Shown: piece after piece, positions 41,876-49,890 of the stretch
Layout: each line of letters begins with the position of its first letter
Numbering within the stretch: position 1 is the stretch's first letter
NCBI GenBank assembly: GCA_002507175.1
Contig: DAZE01000004.1
Coordinates: 1,283 to 51,172, forward strand
Direction: 5' to 3'
Origin: Euryarchaeota archaeon UBA558
GTDB lineage: Archaea; Thermoplasmatota; Poseidoniia; Poseidoniales; Thalassarchaeaceae
DNA: 49,890 bases
Notes under the pieces: generated by a model
What the model saw: only the letters and a program-made list of their open reading frames with translations
Told to the model about the DNA's origin: nothing
The model's database searches: none
Translations under genes and position numbers: made by a program

Positions 41876-43606
41876 ATCCTCGCTATTTCTTGAAGCTAGA
41901 ATGATTATTCCTATGAGGCCAATTATCAAGAGTGCGAATATCATGCCCAGGATGCCCCCGCCCCCACTGGCTTCACCATCGACCTGCCCGCTACCATCCG
42001 AGGTTCCGTCTGTGGAGGAGTTCCCACCATCTGCTTGACAGGTTCCATCATCTACGGTCGCAGAGGCATCGAAGTTGGGGTCATTCTCATCCGTGCAACC
42101 TGCACGATTTGAGTGGTCGAGTATTGCCAGGAATCCATCTGGCCACTGGTAGGTACTCTCATTATCCCAGTTCTGTATCGTTTTATTCCCGAATTCGGCA
42201 TGGGTCGTTGAGAATGAACCTCCCATTGCTGTCTTGCCATTTGAATGGTGCAATGACGTTGTTTCCGGCCATTTGGCCATCCCAAGTCCAAGCGCCCATT
42301 CCCATATTCCATCATCTGAGATTCCTGCCAACCAGAGATCCATGTTTAGTGGGTCATCTGACTTCAAGATGGAGTGTGTGTTGAATGCCAATTGCGACGA
42401 GGCTGTTCCGCCCAAGACTACGGCACCTCCAGATGTAGAGGCGATCGCATGTGCGTCATCGTTTCCCGCTCCTGACACGGACTCTGTCCACAGCCATTGG
42501 CCCTCGCTTGAGATCCTGGAGGCGATCACGTCAGTTGTGCCCGCGCGGCCTGTGTTTGTATTGCTGATCCTAGACGAGTTATCCGGATCGATTGAGTAGG
42601 TGACCCTTGAGGAGGTTCTGGACAACACATAGGCGCCACCTGTTTCATCGGCGTCTATTGAGTAGATCTCCTCGCTATTCTGACCTCCGATTGAGGCGAG
42701 CCATTCCCATGTGTTGGATGAAGGGTCCCATGATGCGATCATTCCGTCAGAATAGCCCGGTGCATCATTAACGGTCTTGTTTGGAATCCCATAGGCTGCC
42801 TGCCCTAGGAAGTACCCAGCCACTATGACCTTGCCATCCGAGGTCAACGCCATGCTATGCACCTCCATGCTGGAATCCGCATCGAAAAGGCTTGAGTGGG
42901 AGGCGATTGACCCCGCGGAGTCGAACTCTACCAGGAAGGAGTCAGTCAATCCCCCATCTGCCCAACCCGGCATCAAGCTAGATCCGCCATAATAAATCGG
43001 GTCGCTGGCATAATTTCCAACGACATATACGCCCCCACCAGGGGCTGGCTCGAGCGCCACAGCCCAGTCTGAGGATTGGCCCTCTAAGGCATATGCCCAG
43101 GTCCAACTGCCAGTCGTCGGATCCAACTTCCCAACGAAGGCCTCTGAGGTAGGGGATGTTGTCAGGGTCCTTGGAGTCTGGTCTGTGTTGTTCAACGAAA
43201 CGTTTCCGAAGACAGAGGTGTTAGACTTGAAGCCCCCTGCGACATATATCGAGCCGTCTGTGGCAATGGTAATCGCTGCCCCCCAGTCGTCGTCCGGGCC
43301 ACCCGCAGTCGAAAGCCATGCCCAGTCGCCATCTGACCATTTTCCAACGAAGATGTCCGTCGTGTTGCCAGTTTCATGTTGGTTCGCCTCAAGCGATAGT
43401 TCCCCAGCATGCAGGTCGAACCTGTAGGCTCCAACGACATAGACATCGCCGGACTCCGAATCTATGTGGACATCATTGACGGAGTCGCCCCACCATCCAG
43501 ACATAGCCTCGGCGTCGACCCAGGTCGGGGGTTGTGCGCCGATGGATCCCGCCACGTGGGAAACAAGCAGGATCGCCGTCAGAACCCCTGCCGGTCGCCA
43601 CCTCAT
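41861..43606 (-). CDS. Anchored surface protein with beta-propeller-like repeats
   Basis: A 581-residue exported protein: signal peptide (to about SIGA, residue 24), six or more repeats of the type 'GDIYVVGAY', 'GSIYVAGGFKSN', 'GGVYVVGNYASD', 'GKVIVAGYFLG' typical of SBBP-like propellers, a GCTDENDPNFDASATVDDGTC cysteine motif (about 505-527), a Gly/Ser-rich linker, and a C-terminal membrane helix (about 552-570) followed by an acidic tail. The same plan is used by the next gene. Function is not recognised; such proteins may bind ligands or other cells. It overlaps the protease gene tail to tail. Confidence 0.75.
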   Translation of the reverse strand: MRWRPAGVLTAILLVSHVAGSIGAQPPTWVDAEAMSGWWGDSVNDVHIDSESGDVYVVGAYRFDLHAGELSLEANQHETGNTTDIFVGKWSDGDWAWLSTAGGPDDDWGAAITIATDGSIYVAGGFKSNTSVFGNVSLNNTDQTPRTLTTSPTSEAFVGKLDPTTGSWTWAYALEGQSSDWAVALEPAPGGGVYVVGNYASDPIYYGGSSLMPGWADGGLTDSFLVEFDSAGSIASHSSLFDADSSMEVHSMALTSDGKVIVAGYFLGQAAYGIPNKTVNDAPGYSDGMIASWDPSSNTWEWLASIGGQNSEEIYSIDADETGGAYVLSRTSSRVTYSIDPDNSSRISNTNTGRAGTTDVIASRISSEGQWLWTESVSGAGNDDAHAIASTSGGAVVLGGTASSQLAFNTHSILKSDDPLNMDLWLAGISDDGIWEWALGLGMAKWPETTSLHHSNGKTAMGGSFSTTHAEFGNKTIQNWDNESTYQWPDGFLAILDHSNRAGCTDENDPNFDASATVDDGTCQADGGNSSTDGTSDGSGQVDGEASGGGGILGMIFALLIIGLIGIIILASRNSEDSSDE

Positions 43607-43667
43607 GAGTCCAAGGCCGCAGGTTCAACAAATAATCCGTCCGGCTTCAGGAGGGTATTTGCCGTCT

Positions 43668-46280
43668 CTAGGCGAGGTCATCGTCTTGTCTAGGCAATGG
43701 GGGAGGCGATGGTGGGCTGGAGGGCATGGCCGGCCTCCTTGCTACCATCGAAACCACCACGCCGAGGACCACTAGGAGCACAATGATGCCAGCCAAGCCG
43801 GCAAAGCCCCCCAGATCCAAGGAGGAGGGCTCCATGTCGTCGCATACTCCATCAGAGTCCCTGTCCGATGGGACGTTGGTTGCCACGAGTGAGTTGGAAC
43901 CGCAGGCAATCTCATCCGTGTCGGGCCATCCGTCATCATCATCGTCCATGTCTGAGTTGTCTCCGATCCCATCTCCATCTGTATCCATGGATTCGGTTGA
44001 GATCAAGGGGAAGGCGTCATCGGAATCAAGGACTCCATCGTTGTCATCGTCCATGTCCTCAACATAGGCGGAATTCGCTCCGATCAGAACCCAGTCTGGC
44101 TTGCCATCTCCGTCAGAGTCACCCCCCACCTTGTCATCGAGGGGTTCCATGTCATCAAGGTCAGGAACCCCATCACCATCATCGTCATGATCGACAACGA
44201 GCGATGTTGGGCAATTAGGTATCGTGAACTCGTCGGGCATCCCATCCATGTCCCTGTCCAAGCTAGCACAAATCTCCAGGGGGAATGCATCCAGAGCATC
44301 CTCGACGTCATCCGCATCGTCATCGTTGTCGAGTTCGTTGCACTCTCCATCTTTGTCGGTGTCGACCGGTTTGGAAAGAGGGTCCAAGGAGTCTGTCCCC
44401 CCGCAGTCTCCTTCCAACTGGTCAGACCACCCATCTGAATCGTCATCATTGTCAAGATTGTCCCCCATGCCATCATTGTCAGTATCCAACCACTCCAATG
44501 GGTCCGTTGGGAATTGGTCTGATTCATCCGGAATGCCGTCTCCGTCATCGTCGGCATCCTGGTCGAAATCCCTGCATCCATCGCCGTCCATGTCAGTGCT
44601 GGGGCTACTAACCCATCCTATTTCGGGGCTTTCTAGACACTGGTCAAACGCGTCATAGACCCCATCTGCATCTCCGTCGAAAGTTATCTGGTAAATGAGC
44701 GTGGCATTCTCCACGCCCGTGTAATCGTCAGTTCCCACCCCTGCGGAACATCCTGTGTTGTTGTCTGTCACGCAGACAGGGAAGTTTGCCGCAATGTTGC
44801 CCGAGGGGCTAATCGCCAAATCACCAAGTGGCGACACCCCTGCTCCGTTAGATTCGATTCCCCGCATCCACTCGATACTGCCCCAATCTGTGTTGTGGAG
44901 CATAAGGAATCCCTCTGCTTGCTCAGAGTTTCTTTCCCTTGTCATCTGCATACCATCGGCGCTCTCGAACATAACTGGGCAGTCGGAGCCCTCATTGCCC
45001 CAGCATTGAGTCCCGCCCAAGATGAAATGGCCCTCAGGAGTTACGACGGCTGAGTGAAAAACCTCGTTGCCATCGGTCTTTGAATCCCACAGGCCCTCGT
45101 ATTCCCATGATGTGTGATTGAAGACAGCATACCAAGCATCCGAGCCACCCGAGTTGAAAACCGAGAAGTCTCCGGCTACCAATGTTGAGGAGAAGTGATT
45201 GCCAGCAACCAAGACTCGGTGGTCATCCACTTCTACCATCACTTGTAGATAATCCGCGGCTGCGCCGCTCATTGTACTCAGGCTTTCTACGTTTCCATTT
45301 TGGTCATACTTAACTATGAATGGGTTGTGATTGGCCACGGAATAGCCCGGTGCTATGGTCATCATACAATTGGAATTCCAACCATCGCAGCCATAGCCAG
45401 ACATCAGAAGTCCGCCATCTGGTGTCGCTACGATGCCCTTCTGGTTCAGCGAATACCATGAATTCCACATGTCCGTGTCGGATGATCCACTACCGAATGA
45501 CTTGGACCACAATACATCTCCTTGAGCAGAAAGTTTTGCGATCATTACATCTGCCCCCCCATTTGATTGGTGTGTTTGGTCACCGACGGATATGGTGCAC
45601 AGAAGGTTGTAATTTTGACAGAAGGTGCCTGCGATGTAGATCGATCCATCTGGTGCCTCGGTGATTGAATGGATGGTGTCGAATCCCTTTGAGCCGATGA
45701 TCATGGACCACACTGCCTCGCCTCCTGGTCCAATCCTCGCAAGCCAAGCATCGCTCCCGTCATCGACAACGGGAAGTGATATTCCAAAGCCTGTTAGCGT
45801 GCAGTCCGTTGGTTGCAGCCAACATGCACTACCGCCGACAAGCATGTCGCCATTGTTGGCAAAGGAAATTGAGTCAATTCTGTCTCCTCCGCTTGAGGAT
45901 ATGATCTGGACATCCTTGGCACTGCCAGTCGAGTCCAGAGTCAACAGATAAGCAGGCGCAAAGTCCTCGCTAGTGACATCGACTCCATCGACAGTCAACT
46001 GACAGGTTTCGGGATCCTCAGGAAGGTAGTATACTCCACACAGAGTCCCTCCAATCACCAAATCGCCATTGGGGGCGTATGACATGGCGTTTACCGTCTC
46101 ATGCATGTATCCTAGATCCAAAAGGTAAGAGGACTCTGATGAGAGTGAGATCTGGGTTGTCTCAGACCTCTCGGAAATGTCTTCCATTTCGACGGTGAAA
46201 ATCGAACTAATTGACCAGCTTGTCAACATGATGGCGAGCAGAATCGTCAGTTTGTGTCGTGTCGCGTGGGCTGTATCCAT
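43668..46280 (-). CDS. Large anchored surface protein, propeller plus calcium repeats
   Basis: An 870-residue exported protein. After a signal helix (about 10-30) come propeller-type repeats (DLVIGGTLCG, DMLVGGSACW, SIYIAGTFCQ, HFILGGTQCW) to about residue 540, many with a Cys at the same place in the blade, suggesting disulfide-stapled blades. Residues about 545-810 are a chain of thrombospondin type 3-like repeats (DxDxDGxxD with FPxD breaks) that would bind many Ca2+ ions and form a stiff stalk. A C-terminal helix (about 822-842) and a Pro-rich tail anchor it. Paralogue of the preceding gene. It transcribes divergently from the DUF3592-like gene. Confidence 0.8.
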   Translation of the reverse strand: MDTAHATRHKLTILLAIMLTSWSISSIFTVEMEDISERSETTQISLSSESSYLLDLGYMHETVNAMSYAPNGDLVIGGTLCGVYYLPEDPETCQLTVDGVDVTSEDFAPAYLLTLDSTGSAKDVQIISSSGGDRIDSISFANNGDMLVGGSACWLQPTDCTLTGFGISLPVVDDGSDAWLARIGPGGEAVWSMIIGSKGFDTIHSITEAPDGSIYIAGTFCQNYNLLCTISVGDQTHQSNGGADVMIAKLSAQGDVLWSKSFGSGSSDTDMWNSWYSLNQKGIVATPDGGLLMSGYGCDGWNSNCMMTIAPGYSVANHNPFIVKYDQNGNVESLSTMSGAAADYLQVMVEVDDHRVLVAGNHFSSTLVAGDFSVFNSGGSDAWYAVFNHTSWEYEGLWDSKTDGNEVFHSAVVTPEGHFILGGTQCWGNEGSDCPVMFESADGMQMTRERNSEQAEGFLMLHNTDWGSIEWMRGIESNGAGVSPLGDLAISPSGNIAANFPVCVTDNNTGCSAGVGTDDYTGVENATLIYQITFDGDADGVYDAFDQCLESPEIGWVSSPSTDMDGDGCRDFDQDADDDGDGIPDESDQFPTDPLEWLDTDNDGMGDNLDNDDDSDGWSDQLEGDCGGTDSLDPLSKPVDTDKDGECNELDNDDDADDVEDALDAFPLEICASLDRDMDGMPDEFTIPNCPTSLVVDHDDDGDGVPDLDDMEPLDDKVGGDSDGDGKPDWVLIGANSAYVEDMDDDNDGVLDSDDAFPLISTESMDTDGDGIGDNSDMDDDDDGWPDTDEIACGSNSLVATNVPSDRDSDGVCDDMEPSSLDLGGFAGLAGIIVLLVVLGVVVSMVARRPAMPSSPPSPPPLPRQDDDLA

Positions 46281-46355
46281 GTGCTATGATACGTGTTCGC
46301 AATTTCATATTTGCCCCGGATTCAAGTCAATAACGGGCACAAAGTGATGTATTAG

Positions 46356-47501
46356 TTGATATCTGTCGGGTTTATGTTGTTGGGTATTGTCGTCGACGTT
46401 TTGGAGATTCTTGGCTTTCTGACCCTCTTCCTTGTGCTGGGCGCTTTGATTATGGCTCCGGGTGGCCCCAAGGGAATTATGAAGTTCATCAGAGATCCAC
46501 CAGTCATTCCAGTGATCGGAGTCAAGCAAATTGTAGCTTGGTATGGCAGAATATTGATTCCGCTTTCACTGATTATCCTCGTGATTTTCCTAATCAGCGC
46601 TGGAGGAATAATCAATCAAATGGGAACGACCTATTGGTCACCCAGTGAGGCAACGGTGATTGAGTCTGAGGTCCGCTCCGAAACTAACTGCGATCCCAGT
46701 AAAGACATCAATGATCCTGATCGTTGCAATACCCGTATCTGGCTGAATGTGATTTACGAATATCAATTTGAAATTGAGAATTACACCTCCAATCGCTATC
46801 ATTTTCTAGGGGATTTGGATGAGTCGAGGGCATCCGATTACCCACTCGGAAAGACTCTCCAAGTTTACATTGATCCTGATGACCCCTCAGAATCCGTAAT
46901 GGTAAAGGGGTTCGCGCCGATATGGGATGAAATCCTCGCAGGAATGTTCTTTTTCGTGTTGATCGCAATTTTTACGACGTATGGGCTGGTCATCTGGAAG
47001 ATCGCATACCACATCCAACCAGCCGCCAATCGTGCAAAGGCTAAGGAGGCACCAGGTTGGGAATGGAGGGGGCTACGAGACTTATTCGCGTCCAGCCGAT
47101 TTGCAGGGGATCTCAATGAACTGAAGGAATTTCATAGTGTGATGAAAGAAAGTACCAAAAATATGTATGAAGGGGAGATCAAGCACCTTACGTTAGATAT
47201 CGACGGATCCAGAAAATCTCACCAAATCAAGAGCATGAATGACATCTTGATGTTGCTTGAGACTGCCGAAGGTCATGCCACGATATTTCTGGAAGAGTCA
47301 TTGGAAGAAGGCCGTAGCGTCACCATGGATGTTATCGAAGCAGGGGGCCAGGGGTTCATTGTCAGCCTGACTGAGTCGATGGGATCCAGTTCTGTCAGAA
47401 CCGCACGGATTGATCTTGATGACAGTCCACTGCCCTTGATGGAGTTCATAAGAACGGCAGTAAAAAACGCTAATCAAGAGCAAGGTACTTGGTGGAATTG
47501 A
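46356..47501 (+). CDS. Membrane protein with DUF3592-like domain
   Basis: A protein of about 381 residues with four hydrophobic helices (about 5-33, 62-84 and 188-212 are clear). Between the second and third groups lies an extracytoplasmic domain with ATVIESEVRSE, YEYQFEIENYTSNRYHF and LQVYIDPDDPSESVM, which follow the DUF3592 pattern. A cytoplasmic C-terminal part of about 150 residues has no match I know. Start is TTG 46356 with GTGAT upstream, or ATG 46374. Function unknown. Confidence 0.6.
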   Translation: MISVGFMLLGIVVDVLEILGFLTLFLVLGALIMAPGGPKGIMKFIRDPPVIPVIGVKQIVAWYGRILIPLSLIILVIFLISAGGIINQMGTTYWSPSEATVIESEVRSETNCDPSKDINDPDRCNTRIWLNVIYEYQFEIENYTSNRYHFLGDLDESRASDYPLGKTLQVYIDPDDPSESVMVKGFAPIWDEILAGMFFFVLIAIFTTYGLVIWKIAYHIQPAANRAKAKEAPGWEWRGLRDLFASSRFAGDLNELKEFHSVMKESTKNMYEGEIKHLTLDIDGSRKSHQIKSMNDILMLLETAEGHATIFLEESLEEGRSVTMDVIEAGGQGFIVSLTESMGSSSVRTARIDLDDSPLPLMEFIRTAVKNANQEQGTWWN

Positions 47502-47512
47502 CAACGAGTTGG

Positions 47513-47587
47513 TGCTCGTGCCGGGATTTGAACCCGGGTCGCCGCCTCGAAAGGGCGGCATGATGGACCGAACTACACCACACGAGC
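47513..47587 (-). tRNA. tRNA-Glu (anticodon TTC)
   Basis: Acceptor GCTCGTG/CACGAGC perfectly paired, D-arm with GTGTAGTTCGGTCCATCAT layout, anticodon stem CCGCC/GGCGG around CTTTCGA (anticodon TTC), T-arm CCGGG-TTCAAAT-CCCGG. Discriminator A is followed by an encoded CCA (47512-47510). This tRNA is the substrate carrier for HemA as well as for translation. No intron. Confidence 0.95.
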
Positions 47588-47614
47588 GTTAAACCCCGGT
47601 CCCCTGTTTCCGGT

Positions 47615-48232
47615 TTAACGGGTTCGCATTCCTTCTCCCCCCGAATGCCCTTGATTTTGCATCCACCTGAAGACCGGGATCATCAAGACCAAACCCAGCA
47701 CTGACATCAGTAGGAACCTAAACGGTGTGAACCATTCCAGTGCTGCGTCCCCGTAGTACCAAATGGAGACGGCGGGGATGGAGAACCTCATGAGCCTGCC
47801 AATGCCCCCCGATATCACAAACGGGATGAGTGGCATGGAACCAGCTCCAGCGGTCCATGCAAGGGCCTTGTATGGCACCGGCCCCAATGCCGCGAAGAAC
47901 ACCCCAAATGATCCGTGTCTTTGCATAATCTGCTCCAAACGGGCAATAGAAGACTCACTAGCAAACCGGGAGAGGGCATAGTCTCCAGCCACTGATCCAA
48001 TCCAGTAGCCCCCCAACGATCCGAGAACTGAGCCAATAGTCGCCACGAGAACGATGGCCATAACTTCGGATAGGCTGCCCGCCCCCAATGCCATCGGCCA
48101 TGAAACGAGGTCCGGAGGGACAGGTTGTATTGCTGACTCGGTTGCTGATACAATGAAGAGTCCTATCAACCCAAATGACTCGGCAGCATCGACAGTCCAA
48201 TCGACCCACGTCTCAGGAACGAGGCTTGCCAT
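47615..48232 (-). CDS. DedA/VTT-domain membrane protein (YqaA-like)
   Basis: A 205-residue membrane protein of the SNARE-associated/VTT family: SATESAIQPVPPDLV with the conserved Glu and Pro residues of the first re-entrant segment, GSVLGSLGGYWIG, and FGVFFAALGPVPYKALAWTAGAG with the conserved G-x-P. Members move or distribute phospholipid carriers or affect membrane homeostasis. I start at ATG 48232; an open frame continues far upstream but that region is the Nob1 gene on the other strand. Divergent from nob1. Confidence 0.82.
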   Translation of the reverse strand: MASLVPETWVDWTVDAAESFGLIGLFIVSATESAIQPVPPDLVSWPMALGAGSLSEVMAIVLVATIGSVLGSLGGYWIGSVAGDYALSRFASESSIARLEQIMQRHGSFGVFFAALGPVPYKALAWTAGAGSMPLIPFVISGGIGRLMRFSIPAVSIWYYGDAALEWFTPFRFLLMSVLGLVLMIPVFRWMQNQGHSGGEGMRTR

Positions 48233-48299
48233 GCTTTGCCGGAATGGCCCGATTGAATCAACATTGCCTGCTAATTGCATCCAATGTAATGAAACGCAG

Positions 48300-48794
48300 A
48301 TGGGTACACGGGCCGATGGGGATCGGATGATCATCGACACTGCTGGATTCATGCATTGGCCCCATGACCGCATCAGAGGAGCCATGGTCTCAACCTCCCA
48401 AATCGCAGAAATTGAAAGGCACGCACCAGAAGTATATCTTCTCCTCGGGCAACTAGATGTGGAAATCTCGATGCCGAGCGAGGAAAGCCTCCAACAGATA
48501 GCTGCCATCGCGGCCGAGACAGGTGATTTGGGGGGACTCTCTCCGGTGGACCTCGAAGTTCTCGCACTGGGACTGGAACACAATCGCGAGATTGCTACAG
48601 ATGATCATCGAGTCCAGAACGTGGCTGAAGCCAACAACATGCCCTGGAGGTCAGTTTCTGGAAGTGGTATCCGAACCAAGTGGAGGTGGAAGTTAAGGTG
48701 CTTGGGCTGCAAGAGGGAGTGGCAAGATTCGAGACTGAAGGATGGAGGAAGTTGCGGTGATTGCGGTTCGAGGGTTCGCTTGGTCAGGTCCTAA
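48300..48794 (+). CDS. Nob1-like ribosome-assembly endonuclease (PIN + zinc ribbon)
   Basis: A protein of about 164 residues with an N-terminal PIN nuclease domain (IIDTAGFMHW with the first catalytic Asp; LSPVDLEVLALGLEH and ATDDHRVQNVA with further acids) and a C-terminal zinc ribbon (CLGCKREW...CGDCGSRV). This layout is that of Nob1, which makes the 3' end of 16S/18S rRNA in archaea and eukaryotes, and is a strong sign that the genome is archaeal. ATG 48327 (MIIDTAGF, with GGGGAT before it) is an equally good start. Its stop abuts the tatA stop on the other strand. Confidence 0.88.
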   Translation: MGTRADGDRMIIDTAGFMHWPHDRIRGAMVSTSQIAEIERHAPEVYLLLGQLDVEISMPSEESLQQIAAIAAETGDLGGLSPVDLEVLALGLEHNREIATDDHRVQNVAEANNMPWRSVSGSGIRTKWRWKLRCLGCKREWQDSRLKDGGSCGDCGSRVRLVRS

Positions 48795-49007
48795 CTATTC
48801 CTCGGAATGCGACTCGGTTCTTCCGCCCCTATCTAGGTCCTTTTCAGTCTCTGAGGCACCTGCCAAGCCCTCCCTGAGGCCGATCTGGAACTCCCCTTTG
48901 GCCCGACCCATGCTTCTGAACAAGGCTGGGATTCGCTGTGATCCGAAGAAAAGGATTCCTATGAATGCGAGAATTGCGAGTTCTGTCACCCCAAGTGTGC
49001 CTGCCAT
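48795..49007 (-). CDS. tatA: TatA-type twin-arginine translocase subunit
   Basis: A 70-residue protein with TatA/B form: short outer N terminus with G-x-x-E (GVTELAIL), one membrane helix, FG hinge (FFGSQRIPALFRSMG), and an amphipathic helix with EFQIGLREG, then a charged tail. It forms the pore for folded proteins with twin-arginine signals. ATG 49007 is used; TTG 49016 is an alternative. tatC is not nearby. Many exported proteins in this window carry Sec-like or lipoprotein signals without an obvious RR motif. Confidence 0.85.
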   Translation of the reverse strand: MAGTLGVTELAILAFIGILFFGSQRIPALFRSMGRAKGEFQIGLREGLAGASETEKDLDRGGRTESHSEE

Positions 49008-49057
49008 GGATATCAAGAGGGGGCCCTACATCTCAAACCCTTCGCAACTTACAGGCC

Positions 49058-49312
49058 TCAACCCCCAGAGGATGGGGGCAAGAAGGCAATCTCCGATCCA
49101 TCTTGCAACACAAGGTCCAACGGTGCCCCGATGTTGCCGTCGGCAGCTATCCTGATTCCAGAATTACCCTCTAAGGGTATCTCAAATCTTGTGATTAAGT
49201 CCCCTATGGTTGAACCCAATGGGAGTGTCACATCGATTGATTCGGCCCCAATTACCTCCTTGAGTTGCCCAAAGAAAATCATGGATATCCTGACTGCCAA
49301 CTTGTCTGCCAT
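49058..49312 (-). CDS. MoaD/ThiS/SAMP-like ubiquitin-fold protein
   Basis: An 84-residue beta-grasp protein ending in a Gly-Gly C terminus (LPPSSGG), the hallmark of sulfur carriers MoaD and ThiS and of archaeal SAMP modifiers. ISMIFFGQLKEVIG at the start and EIAFLPP near the end are MoaD-like. After adenylation by an E1-like enzyme the Gly-Gly end would carry sulfur for molybdopterin or thiolated tRNA, or join to target lysines. No moaE or E1-like gene is in the window, so the role stays open. Confidence 0.85.
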   Translation of the reverse strand: MADKLAVRISMIFFGQLKEVIGAESIDVTLPLGSTIGDLITRFEIPLEGNSGIRIAADGNIGAPLDLVLQDGSEIAFLPPSSGG

Positions 49313-49387
49313 GGACCTCCCCGTGCATGAGAGTTGAATAAATTCTCACGTCGGAAGGGGGAAAAGTCAGGTCAAGGACAGCGGACC

Positions 49388-49890
49388 ATGGCGGATCCAC
49401 TGGCGGTGGTGTTTGATTGCGACGGAGTATTGGCTAGTAACGGGTCGTCTTGGCAGTCAATTCACGAGAATTTTGGAACTGAGAACAAAGAAATGTTCAC
49501 CAGATTCGTGAACAGAGAGATCGATGATGACGAGTTCATGGCAGATGATGTGTCGAAATGGATGCAAAAGAAGGGACGGATACACAAGGATGACATCGCA
49601 AGGTGCTATTCCGGGGTTAAGTTGATGGATGGGGCTAGGGAAGTTGTTTCAAGACTTCAAGAAAGAGGGGCCCTAGTAGCGATCGTTTCCTCAGGAGTGG
49701 ATGTTTTCGTCGGCATGGTAGCCTCGATGTTGAAGGTGGATGATTGGATTGCCAACGGATTTGAATGGGATGAAGAGGGTTGGATGATCGGCCCCCTACC
49801 ATCTCGGGTGTTATCATTCGAAAAGGGGCTTGCAGTCGAGAAATTCAAGAGAATAAATGATTTGAGTCCTGGAGAAATCGTGTCGGTCGG
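49388..49890 (+). CDS. HAD-superfamily phosphatase, SerB-like (partial at window end)
   Basis: The reading frame is open from ATG 49388 to the window end, at least 167 residues. Motif I is VFDCDGVLA (the nucleophile Asp and the acid Asp two residues on) and motif II is AIVSSGVDVF. Between them is an alpha-helical cap of about 75 residues. The layout is like phosphoserine phosphatase-type HAD-I enzymes, and the second half with WIANGFEWDEEGWMIG agrees. The lysine of motif III and the last acids lie partly past the edge. The substrate may be phosphoserine or a sugar phosphate. Confidence 0.8.
   Translation, partial: MADPLAVVFDCDGVLASNGSSWQSIHENFGTENKEMFTRFVNREIDDDEFMADDVSKWMQKKGRIHKDDIARCYSGVKLMDGAREVVSRLQERGALVAIVSSGVDVFVGMVASMLKVDDWIANGFEWDEEGWMIGPLPSRVLSFEKGLAVEKFKRINDLSPGEIVSV

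Noticed and set aside
43770..44600. Low-complexity repeats as a DNA-level tandem repeat or regulatory array
   Set aside because: The repeated GAT/ATC-rich pattern is explained by the Asp-rich calcium-binding repeats of the encoded surface protein.
48233..48583. Upstream extension of the DedA-like minus-strand frame
   Set aside because: This part lies opposite the clearly conserved Nob1 gene and shows no membrane or VTT sequence, so the DedA-like gene starts near 48232.
1..49890. CRISPR arrays, insertion sequences, rRNA genes, prophage
   Set aside because: No regularly spaced repeats, transposase or integrase motifs, rRNA sequence or phage structural genes were recognised while reading both strands.

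Overview
The window looks like a chromosomal piece from an aerobic, surface-ocean-type euryarchaeon, most probably Marine Group II (Candidatus Poseidoniales). This placement is inferred from content. Archaeal-type informational genes (Nob1-like PIN/zinc-ribbon endonuclease, archaeal-length PheS, a tRNA-Thr with discriminator U) sit beside many large secreted proteins with thrombospondin type 3 (Asp-rich calcium) repeats, a 'GCTD..A.NYD' cysteine motif and C-terminal membrane anchors. Coding density is very high, stop/start overlaps are common, and no rRNA, CRISPR array or insertion sequence was seen.

Layout. 1-1.2 kb: an orphan DNA methyltransferase behind an AT-rich leader. 1.3-8.0 kb (+): a six-gene operon (large surface protein, substrate-binding protein, FecCD permease, ABC ATPase, flavodoxin, HugZ-type heme oxygenase) that reads as heme capture, import and degradation. 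8.0-10.3 kb (-): a membrane protein fusing an M28 metallopeptidase to a ZIP metal transporter. Both of these units have the same 16-bp palindrome, TTTAGG-N4-CCTAAA, about 30 bp before the start codon, which suggests one metal-responsive regulon. 10.4-13.1 kb (+): acyl-CoA dehydrogenase, a DUF4149-like membrane protein and ferrochelatase. 13.1-21.6 kb (-): hemA, hemC-hemD fusion, hemB, hemL, hemE, hemF and hemY in one tight operon. With hemH this covers the whole oxygen-dependent protoporphyrin route from glutamyl-tRNA to heme, which is not the route used by most studied archaea.

21.9-26.6 kb: tRNA-Ala, a small anchored secreted protein, and a bacterial-looking methyl cycle (AhcY, MetK) around an FkbM-type methyltransferase. 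26.6-35.1 kb (+): a probable operon of extracytoplasmic proteins: two LVIVD beta-propeller paralogues with His-rich N termini, a membrane-anchored protein, two SCO1/SenC copper-chaperone lipoproteins and a YHYH-domain protein. This is the best candidate here for an undescribed system, probably for copper or respiratory-oxidase maturation outside the membrane.

35.0-40.6 kb: pheS, a zinc-ribbon membrane protein, tRNA-Thr, folD, and an iron-sulfur/sulfur group (sufT-like, sufE, sufS, FMN reductase). 40.6-46.3 kb: a subtilisin-like lipoprotein and two large anchored beta-propeller-like surface proteins. 46.4 kb to the end: a DUF3592-like membrane protein, tRNA-Glu, a DedA/VTT membrane protein, Nob1, TatA, a MoaD/SAMP-like ubiquitin-fold protein and a HAD phosphatase cut by the window end.

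Together the genes describe an oxygen-using cell that makes heme, probably also scavenges and breaks it down, carries copper-chaperone proteins, and devotes much coding capacity to exported proteins. All functions are assigned by reading motifs; no database search or structure prediction was run.
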